The notes below the pieces were generated by a model that saw only the letters and a program-made list of their open reading frames with translations, was not told where the DNA came from and searched no databases. Positions 58,501-64,000 of a stretch of 64,000 nt of DNA are shown here, piece by piece. Origin of the DNA: an uncultured Eubacteriales bacterium (GTDB lineage: Bacteria; Bacillota; Clostridia; Oscillospirales; Acutalibacteraceae); NCBI GenBank assembly GCA_934695425.1, contig CAKUVH010000006.1, positions 1 to 64,000 on the forward strand, in the 5' to 3' direction. The position numbers and the translations under genes are program-made. How positions within the stretch are numbered: the stretch's first letter is position 1; each line of letters starts with the position of its first letter.

Positions 58501-59116
58501 GGAGGCACCTCTTAAGGTTGCGGCTTCGCAGCTGGCGGAAAATTTAGTATGGAAAGAATACATCGCAGATTCGAAGCCGGATTTTATGAACAAAAATAAA
58601 ATAAGCGCTACCGCCAAAGGTAACGCTATGCACAAATTCATGTGTTATGCCGACTTCAAAAAATTCAATCTTTTCGGCGCTGATGCGGTTATTTCGAACC
58701 TCGTTTCAAAGAATTTTTTGACAATGGAAGAAGCAAAACTTTTGGATAAAAAAGCTTTGATTAACTTCAAAAATTCAACATTATTCAAAAGAATTGTGGA
58801 AAGCGAAGAGGTTTTGCGAGAGTATAGATTTTCGATAATGCTCCCCACAAATCAAATAGTGAAAGACGCCGATAAAACCGAAAATATCGTGGTTGAAGGT
58901 GCTCTGGACTGCGCATTCAAAGAGGACGGCAAGTATGTAATTATAGACTACAAAACCGACCGTGCAGCCGATTGCAAATCACTTTATGAAAAATATAAAA
59001 GTCAACTGGAGATTTACAAAAAAGCAATTGAAGAAATAAAAGGCGCAGAAGTTTCGGAAATAGGAATATTTTCATTTAGTTTGGGTCAATATTTTAATAA
59101 TAAAAATATAAATTAA
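55586..59116 (+). CDS. addA: AddA helicase-nuclease subunit (1176 aa)
   Basis: UvrD-type ATPase subunit of AddAB. The start at 55586 is one base after addB's stop, with GGAGAAAG before it. Q motif WTTDQQNAIN, Walker A SAAAGSGKT, motif II MVDEYQDIN, motif VI LRILYVALTRAKQ, and C-terminal nuclease (VEGALDCAF, VIIDYKTDR). Translationally coupled to addB. Full length. Confidence 0.97.
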   Translation: MSSTWTTDQQNAINASGGTILVSAAAGSGKTSVLVQRIINLITDPINPVNIDKFLIVTFTKLAAQEMKIRISKKLSEMIRKNPKNKNLQRQQLLIQSASIGTIDSFCRNIIKENFFKLGISPNFRIANESEITVIKNSAMETTLEHFYEEKSPNFQELANFFTGEKDDRNLEDIINQMYQFTNSMVFPEMWMKEILKLYDYSEVSIWEKYILDFCKKQTLSMKNLLSQAKTCSENFDNIKKAYFETLNDDLEKIDRLEKIIISENIDEIKTYLSDFKFSRLKALKSPEDIQIKEKIVYIRDLVKKSIKKMTEYFCGDKEENRLAADKLKSIFKTLFEVVNYYSREIYSIKISKNSLGFSDLGHLAIKLLCDEKDGKIIPSQIAKDISENYIEVMVDEYQDINDIQNTIFKMVTKNEKNLFMVGDVKQSIYKFRQSRPQIFLEKKDAFSSYNPESEIYPAKISLGKNFRSKKEILDFVNFIFENIMSKETGEIEYNHEEFLIPGINSEENPKNHVELNLINQEESEENSATVEARFIAKKIMEMISTGFEIETSGAKRPATYSDFCILLRNSNNQAHIYAEELIKCGIPAHCEINEKFISTKEITTMISLLKTISNPVQDIALIGVMMSPIFDFSADEIGIIRQEDSDLPFYFSLKKSAEKGNLKAKKFLNQINLYRDISQNLTCDEFINYIYDETFYPEICSVMPNGAQKTANLKLFAEYARKYDANFHKGIIGFLKYLENIQNKGSDIPAASLSSEAENNVKILSIHKSKGLEFPVCILADCARQFKIDTDRLLIHKNLGPGTKIKTENNTVKCDNIIRKAISIQNKKESVAEELRILYVALTRAKQKLILISSLKDPQKTVREKFILSDVLAKNDINILSCIKSFSDCLLVALGKSSARNKICSALGIGENISESFEENNLNLEVKLIENKKEEDIPTPPDELNEDIKADENLLEKFKKRFNFNYQKSSSEAPLKVAASQLAENLVWKEYIADSKPDFMNKNKISATAKGNAMHKFMCYADFKKFNLFGADAVISNLVSKNFLTMEEAKLLDKKALINFKNSTLFKRIVESEEVLREYRFSIMLPTNQIVKDADKTENIVVEGALDCAFKEDGKYVIIDYKTDRAADCKSLYEKYKSQLEIYKKAIEEIKGAEVSEIGIFSFSLGQYFNNKNIN

Positions 59117-59134
59117 TTGAAAGGAATTGATACT

Positions 59135-59500
59135 ATGAAATCATTATTCAAAAAAATTATTTTTACAATGTTGGCGGTGACATTACTTTGTCCCGCATCA
59201 TCCGCGATGCACCGCAGGATGCGTTCAAGAGTGGTGGAAGACGTCATACCTAAAAATGAAAAAATTATTTTCATACGCAAAAATCCGGTTTGTAAAAATT
59301 CGGTAGTTATTAATGTTGACGAAAATTTCTTTGTGAAACTTATTCCGGCTTTGACTAACTATTCTTATCTTTGTGATTTCAGAAAAAAATGCGAGATAAC
59401 CATAACTGACGAACGCAAAAGCTCGAGAGAACTCATGGAAAATGTTTTAGAAAATTTTTCAGAAAATAATATTCCAAAAAATTTAATAGAGATACTTTAA
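59135..59500 (+). CDS. Small secreted protein after addA (121 aa)
   Basis: Start 59135, after GAAAGGAATTGATACT. Signal peptide MKSLFKKIIFTMLAVTLLCP with predicted cleavage near SSA-MH. The mature part is basic at first (RRMRSRVVEDV) with two later cysteines. No family recognised. Function unknown; its stop lies three bases before the end of radA on the other strand. Confidence 0.7.
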   Translation: MKSLFKKIIFTMLAVTLLCPASSAMHRRMRSRVVEDVIPKNEKIIFIRKNPVCKNSVVINVDENFFVKLIPALTNYSYLCDFRKKCEITITDERKSSRELMENVLENFSENNIPKNLIEIL

Positions 59501-59503
59501 TCT

Positions 59504-60883
59504 TTAATTTACCGCGGAGTTAACAGCTTCGCGGATATTTTTTGCGGCTATTATTTCTATTTTATATTTTTTAGTATTGTTAAGAGATTTAAAATTATAA
59601 TAAGGAATAATGCATTTTTTAAAGCCCAATCTTTCGGCCTCTTGAATTCTCATATCGCAATTCGGGACCGAACGAATTTCCCCGGCAAGACCTATTTCTC
59701 CGAAGGCTATTACTTCGTCGCTCACCACGGCGTCTTTTAGGCTGGAAACCAGCGCAATTGCAACCGATAAATCAGCGGCGGGCTCTTCGAGTTTTAATCC
59801 TCCGACTACATTGACATATGCATCCATGGAAGAAAAGAAATACCCGGCTCTTTTTTCAAGGACAGCGAGTATAAGCGACATTCTATTGTAATCAAACCCC
59901 GTAGCCATGCGCCTTGGATTGCCGAAATTCGTGGGAGTAACCAGTCCTTGGACTTCGGTGAGAATGGGCCTTGAGCCTTCCATAACACATGCGACGCAAA
60001 TCCCCGAGACGTTTTGAGGCTTGCCCGCGAGAAGCATTGCCGACGGATTTTCTACCTCCTGTAGACCGGTATCATCCATCCGAAAAACGCCTATCTCATT
60101 CGTGGAACCATGCCTGTTTTTGACTGCTCTTAAAATTCTGTAAGCAGTTTGACTGTCGCCCTCAAAATAAAGCACAGCATCAACCATGTGCTCCAGAACT
60201 TTAGGCCCGGCAATAGCGCCGTCCTTGTTGACGTGCCCGATAAGCAGCACGGTAATATCCAAAGATTTGGATAATTTTAAAAAAGTATTCGTGCATTCTT
60301 TCACCTGAGACACGCTGCCAGGGAAAGTCGATGATTCGGGATTGCTCATAGTTTGAACCGAATCTATGATAACCAAATCAGGGCGAGTGTACTCGATTTC
60401 GGCCGCTATGAGATTTATATTTGTTTCGGTCATTATGAACAGGTTCTCGTTGCATACGCCGAGCCTTGAAGCACGCATTTTTATTTGTCGCTTTGATTCT
60501 TCGCCAGAAACATAAAGAATTTTCAGCTTTTTATCTAAATTATTGCAAATTTGCAAAAGGAGCGTTGATTTGCCTATGCCGGGAGTTCCTCCCAGAAGAG
60601 TAAGCGAGCCTTTGACGATTCCGCCGCCAAAAACTCTGTCCAGCTCATTAAAGCCCGTGCAGTAACGGGTTTCTTCGTCTATATCAATGCTGTTCATAGA
60701 AACCTGGGAAACTTGCGACGGGCTGAATTTTACCGCTCCGAGTTTGCTTTGTTTCGAAGACAATTCCCTTATTTCTTCCAACATGGTGTTGCCTTGCCCG
60801 CAAGATGGGCATATTCCGTTCCATTTCGCGGATTCAAAACCGCATTCCGAACATACAAATACTGTTTTTATTTTTTTATTCAT
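59504..60883 (-). CDS. radA: DNA repair protein RadA (459 aa)
   Basis: Branch-migration ATPase of recombination. N-terminal zinc finger (CSECGFESAKWNGICPSC), RecA-like core with Walker A GGTPGIGKSTLLLQ, LLIGHVNKDGAIAGP, and a C-terminal Lon-like domain. The RadA signature KNRFG reads KNRHG here (RAVKNRHGSTNEIG). Full length. The next genes upstream on the same strand are an unknown gene and cwlD. Confidence 0.96.
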   Translation of the reverse strand: MNKKIKTVFVCSECGFESAKWNGICPSCGQGNTMLEEIRELSSKQSKLGAVKFSPSQVSQVSMNSIDIDEETRYCTGFNELDRVFGGGIVKGSLTLLGGTPGIGKSTLLLQICNNLDKKLKILYVSGEESKRQIKMRASRLGVCNENLFIMTETNINLIAAEIEYTRPDLVIIDSVQTMSNPESSTFPGSVSQVKECTNTFLKLSKSLDITVLLIGHVNKDGAIAGPKVLEHMVDAVLYFEGDSQTAYRILRAVKNRHGSTNEIGVFRMDDTGLQEVENPSAMLLAGKPQNVSGICVACVMEGSRPILTEVQGLVTPTNFGNPRRMATGFDYNRMSLILAVLEKRAGYFFSSMDAYVNVVGGLKLEEPAADLSVAIALVSSLKDAVVSDEVIAFGEIGLAGEIRSVPNCDMRIQEAERLGFKKCIIPYYNFKSLNNTKKYKIEIIAAKNIREAVNSAVN

Positions 60884-60953
60884 AATCTCTTCCTCTAAAA
60901 ATATTTTTTCACTAAATATACTACACCTTTTAGAGGCTTCTGTTAAGGATTAT

Positions 60954-61745
60954 TTACAAAGTCGCAGAGCGTTTGAGTTTCGGCTTTAAGGGAGTGTGAT
61001 TATTAGTGAGAGTTGCAAAGCCTTTATATGTGCCCGGCTGACCGGATATTTTAGGGGTTTTTGTTAATTTTCTGGCAAGACGATAGGCTCCTCGCTGCGA
61101 CATGGGGTAAAACGAGGGCTCTAAAAACTTTTTAAACAAGCATCCTTTTAAGCATTCGGCACTCCTGAGCACCGAACGAACGTCTTTCCCGCCGTCTGAT
61201 CCCTCGCCGAAACAAGGGTCACACACTGCCAAAATTGCACAAAAATATGCCAAAATTTTATTCTCATATTTTGATTTAAAAAGCTCGCATTTCCACGGGT
61301 CTGTGCCTTCGGACACGGGATGCGATGTTAAATATTTAAGTATCTGATTATAGATGGCTTTTCTTGATTGGTAGCTTACATATTTTTTATCTAATTGTTC
61401 TAAAAGGTCAGTATATTTTCCTCCGCCACAAATAAACCTATTATAACGCTTTTGAGCGGGGCAATATATAAATCTGACGGTAACTTCGCCGAACGGAGTC
61501 TTTAAAGTAGTGGAAAAATTCCTGGGCGAAGTATCATCTTTTTCTTTGAATTCCAAATCTATTTTCAAATTATCAGAGCAAAGTTGCGACTGGAGATAAG
61601 CATAATCCCCGGTTTCTTGTTCCATTTTATAACTTTCGGATGATTCTTTCCTACTTTCCACAATGCTGGTCGGAGTAGAAATATATGAATCCATCGAAAC
61701 ATCCGGGCTACACATGTTAAAACATGGAAAAAACATATTACGCAA
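60954..61745 (-). CDS. Uncharacterised cysteine-containing protein (about 260-263 aa)
   Basis: I do not recognise it. N-terminal MFFPCFNMCSPDVS, a serine-rich part to residue 40, then a mixed domain with FGEVTVRFIYCPAQKRYNRF and CDPCFGEGSDGGKD, and a basic C-terminus. No signal peptide. AGGAGTGG precedes both a TTG (61745) and an ATG (61736); the choice is uncertain. Own promoter. Lies between radA and cwlD. Confidence 0.65.
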   Translation of the reverse strand: MRNMFFPCFNMCSPDVSMDSYISTPTSIVESRKESSESYKMEQETGDYAYLQSQLCSDNLKIDLEFKEKDDTSPRNFSTTLKTPFGEVTVRFIYCPAQKRYNRFICGGGKYTDLLEQLDKKYVSYQSRKAIYNQILKYLTSHPVSEGTDPWKCELFKSKYENKILAYFCAILAVCDPCFGEGSDGGKDVRSVLRSAECLKGCLFKKFLEPSFYPMSQRGAYRLARKLTKTPKISGQPGTYKGFATLTNNHTPLKPKLKRSATL

Positions 61746-61776
61746 CCACTCCTGATCTTTAATTTTTTATATCCTA

Positions 61777-61805
61777 ATTTTAACATATTTTTTATAAAAA
61801 GTCAA
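61777..61805 (-). promoter_or_regulatory. Promoter of the unknown gene at 60954
   Basis: Minus strand TTGACT (61805-61800), 17 bases, TAAAAT (61782-61777), extended -10 TGT. Confidence 0.7.
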
Positions 61806-61856
61806 TATTAATTTAAGTTTAGATTAAAAACAGAAGTAGATTATTAAAAATTAATG

Positions 61857-62603
61857 TCAAGCCTTCTCGGCCGAATTATTGATGAAATAATTTGAGATTC
61901 CGCAATAAATACTAAATGCAAGTTGAGTTTGATATTCCGGCTTTGTGAGTTTGTTCGCTTCGTTTTCATTGGAAAGAAATCCACATTCAACAATTACCGC
62001 GGGAATTTGGGCATTATGAAGTAAGAATATTTTTTTATCCGCAGGCTTGGTTTCTCTTGTGTTTTCGGGCTGGATAAGTCCCACAAGGGAGTCCTTTATC
62101 CCGGAGGCTAAATTTTGGCTTCCGGCGTGATTTTTTGAGTAGAATATTTGAGAGCCGAAATATTTTTCATTTGGAAATTTGTTTTGATGTATGCTCACAA
62201 AAATGGTTTTTTCTTTGGAATTATCTTTGATTATCGCCGCACGATTATATAAATCCGAGCGCTTTTTTTCTCTTAAAGTTTTGGAATCGTCGTCGTATAT
62301 CGCGGTATCTGTTTCACGGGTCATGATAACTTTATAGCCGGCAGCTTGCAAAAGATCCCTCAGCTTTAAAGATATACTTAAATTTATATCTTTCTCGATA
62401 ATGCCGTCAATTCCCACCGCGCCGCCGTCTTCGCCGCCGTGACCTGGGTCTAAAATAATCGTGGGAACATCGTTTTTTTCGCCGCCTATTTTATCGCTTA
62501 TAGCTCCATAGACAACAAATCCCAGTGCGAACACGGATACAAACCCTATTACCCACATAAAAGTTAAAAATTTTTTTGCTTTTATAATTTTTACGAACTT
62601 CAT
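61857..62603 (-). CDS. cwlD: N-acetylmuramoyl-L-alanine amidase CwlD (248 aa)
   Basis: Zinc amidase that, with PdaA, makes muramic-lactam in spore cortex. One N-terminal membrane anchor (about 14-34), then TIILDPGHGGEDGGAVG with a zinc histidine, TRETDTAIY, SIHQNKF and the C-terminal VIVECGFLSNENEA with the catalytic glutamate. AAAAGGAGTGAG precedes the ATG. Agrees with the other sporulation genes. Confidence 0.93.
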   Translation of the reverse strand: MKFVKIIKAKKFLTFMWVIGFVSVFALGFVVYGAISDKIGGEKNDVPTIILDPGHGGEDGGAVGIDGIIEKDINLSISLKLRDLLQAAGYKVIMTRETDTAIYDDDSKTLREKKRSDLYNRAAIIKDNSKEKTIFVSIHQNKFPNEKYFGSQIFYSKNHAGSQNLASGIKDSLVGLIQPENTRETKPADKKIFLLHNAQIPAVIVECGFLSNENEANKLTKPEYQTQLAFSIYCGISNYFINNSAEKA

Positions 62604-62676
62604 ATGTTATGTATCTCACTCCTTTTGAAGTATATATATGCATTTCTTAAAATATTTAACACTATTTAAAATTTAT

Positions 62677-62705
62677 TTGAAAATCGCTTAATGTGTGGGT
62701 ATAAT
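62677..62705 (+). promoter_or_regulatory. Promoter of the hemolysin-III-family gene
   Basis: TTGAAA (62677-62682), 17 bases, TATAAT (62700-62705). It excludes the upstream in-frame ATG at 62691. Confidence 0.75.
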
Positions 62706-62750
62706 GTATTAGTGAAAATTAAAATGCTATACGAAACAAGGGTGATGAAA

Positions 62751-63404
62751 ATGCTTAAAAAATCTATTACCAAAAACAAACCTGCCATGCCCGTATATAC
62801 TCCGATGGAAGAGCTTTTGAACACACTTTCTCACGGTGCCGGCGCATTGCTTGCGATATGGGGAGTAATAGCTTTGGTGATTAAAAATTGCGGCGATAAA
62901 CGCTCTTTGCCGGGAATTTTAATTTACGGCGCTACACTTTTTACTCTTTATTCCGTTTCATCAATATATCACGCTTTGCCTGGGGGAAATCTTAAATCCT
63001 TGTTCAGAAAATTTGACCACTGCTCTATTTTTTTGCTCATCGCCGGGACGTACACTCCTCTGTGTATGAATTACATCACGGAAACAGCAGGAACGGTTGT
63101 TCTTTTGACGGTTTGGGCTGTAGCTGTTGTGGGGATAATTTTAAATCTCATAGATGTAAACAAATTTTCTAAAATTTCGATGGTATGTTATTTGGTAATG
63201 GGTTGGAGCGTTGTATTTATTTCTAAGCCTGCCATGAGATGTTTAAGTTATCCTCAATTACAATGGCTGTTTATCGGAGGAATTTTTTATTCGGTTGGCG
63301 CGGTATTGTATGTTATTGGTAAAAAAGTAAAATATATACATTTCATCTGGCATTTGTTTGTTTTGACAGGAAGTATCTGTCACTATCAAGTACTCGTAAT
63401 CTAA
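62751..63404 (+). CDS. Hemolysin-III/YqfA (PAQR-like) membrane protein (217 aa)
   Basis: Seven-helix membrane protein of the HlyIII/PAQR superfamily. N-terminal YTPMEELLNTLSHGAGALLA, SSIYHALPGG, FDHCSIFLLIAGTYTPL and the C-terminal YIHFIWHLFVLTGSICHYQ, with the family's conserved histidines and aspartate that bind zinc. Start 62751 after AAGGGTGATGAA. Physiological role in Firmicutes is unclear; the name does not imply a proven hemolysin. Confidence 0.93.
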   Translation: MLKKSITKNKPAMPVYTPMEELLNTLSHGAGALLAIWGVIALVIKNCGDKRSLPGILIYGATLFTLYSVSSIYHALPGGNLKSLFRKFDHCSIFLLIAGTYTPLCMNYITETAGTVVLLTVWAVAVVGIILNLIDVNKFSKISMVCYLVMGWSVVFISKPAMRCLSYPQLQWLFIGGIFYSVGAVLYVIGKKVKYIHFIWHLFVLTGSICHYQVLVI

Positions 63405-63416
63405 AAAGGAGAATTT

Positions 63417-64000
63417 ATGTCTAAAAAAACTAAACTAGCAAAAAATATCACTCTCGCTGCAGTGTCGCTTATTTCAATCACAAGCAGCACGGCATTTGCA
63501 ATCGGCGGAAATGAAATTTCGGCAGCCAAAAGAATGTTCGGGGAATGTTCCGCTTACGAAAAAATCAAAAGAGCAAAATTACACGGCTGTGATATCACAA
63601 ATAAAGAATGCGGTTATTGCGACAGAAAAACCGAAAATAAAAATATCAGATTTAAAATCATAGAAGTTGACGGCTGCACAAGACAGGCCATAAAAATCAC
63701 CCCAACGGGAGATTATGACTCCTCTGAAAAGTTAAGCGAAACAGATATAAAAGAATTTCTTCTTTCAAAAAAAGAAATTTTTCATCGCAAATACAAAACA
63801 TTTGTACTAAACAAAAATGAAGCCCTAACCTATGCCGATGCGTTGATTATAGACTCAAGAATAGCGTTGGAAGACGGCTTTCTTTCTAAAAATACCAACT
63901 GGTCAAAACTCGGTGATATTCCGGGTAGGGTTATGATAGACGGCTATAATATTTACACCAAAAACAAGTTCAAAGACAAATTTTATGAAACGGATTTTTA
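63417..64000 (+). CDS. Secreted protein, incomplete at window edge (at least 194 aa)
   Basis: Begins after AAAAGGAGAATTT, 12 bases after the previous gene. Signal peptide MSKKTKLAKNITLAAVSLIS, cleavage near TAFA. The mature part has an early cysteine group (GECSAYE, HGCDITNKECGYCDR, VDGCTRQ) that may bind metal or form disulfides, then a mixed domain. The last two bases of the window are TA, so the stop codon may lie exactly at the edge. No family recognised. Confidence 0.75.
   Translation, partial: MSKKTKLAKNITLAAVSLISITSSTAFAIGGNEISAAKRMFGECSAYEKIKRAKLHGCDITNKECGYCDRKTENKNIRFKIIEVDGCTRQAIKITPTGDYDSSEKLSETDIKEFLLSKKEIFHRKYKTFVLNKNEALTYADALIIDSRIALEDGFLSKNTNWSKLGDIPGRVMIDGYNIYTKNKFKDKFYETDF

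Overview
The window is low-GC DNA from an endospore-forming member of the Clostridia. The evidence is a set of sporulation genes (spoVB-like flippase, spoVD, spoVE, spoVAD, spoVM, spoIIE, cwlD), a str operon, AddAB, a clostridial NifU-like/GGGtGRT pair, strong Shine-Dalgarno sites and many TTGACA-N17-TATAAT promoters. An Oscillospirales-like lineage is my inference; no rRNA is present to settle it.

Layout. 1-2242: a tandem array of seven complete GG-leader small proteins plus the tail of an eighth. 2227-4234: helicase-loader ATPase and DnaD-like protein. 4365-6311: three paralogous secreted proteins. 6458-9427: hup, mazG, spoVB-like flippase. 9655-11516: five tRNAs, a coiled-coil protein, and an ASCH gene lying between duplicated tRNA-Glu genes. 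11612-22584: hemW, lepA, a glycosyltransferase, pnp, rpsO, pheT, pheS, metK (all minus strand). 22786-25114: eight GG-leader zinc-ribbon proteins. 25166-30287: the str operon (rpsL-rpsG-x-fusA-GG peptide-tuf). 30557-38107: spoVD, mraY, spoVE, murG, NifU-like, GGGtGRT. 38173-45192: lipoprotein, spoVAD with a broken 3' duplicate, an XRE regulator with a small membrane protein and a 27-codon spoVM, a small sigma-like pair, spoIIE. 45280-48335: tRNA-Pro, pyrophosphatase-like gene, RelE/Phd toxin-antitoxin pair, barstar behind a barnase remnant, lipoprotein. 48374-52105: twelve GG-leader small proteins on the minus strand. 52264-64000: addB, addA, a small secreted protein, radA, an unknown gene, cwlD, a hemolysin-III-family gene and a secreted protein cut by the window edge.

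The most unusual content is the GG-leader proteins: 28 complete genes and one partial in four places. They share an N-terminus shaped like the leaders removed by C39-peptidase ABC exporters (L at -12, L/M/F at -7, V/I at -4, GG at -2/-1). Behind it are different modules: a hydrophobic segment with a basic tail, a two-CxxC zinc ribbon, a GKW...EAxxY module, or a QV...KHxxKF module. Genes have multiplied in tandem, two are double-leader fusions, and one sits inside the str operon. No C39 exporter, modification enzyme or immunity gene is in the window, so any exporter would act from elsewhere. Several members, and the XRE gene, appear to have lost ATG at the position that spacing and paralogue alignment predict for the start.

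The rest is mostly housekeeping and sporulation. The small additions around it (toxin-antitoxin pair, barstar with barnase remnant, ASCH gene between tRNA repeats) look like accessory insertions or remnants.
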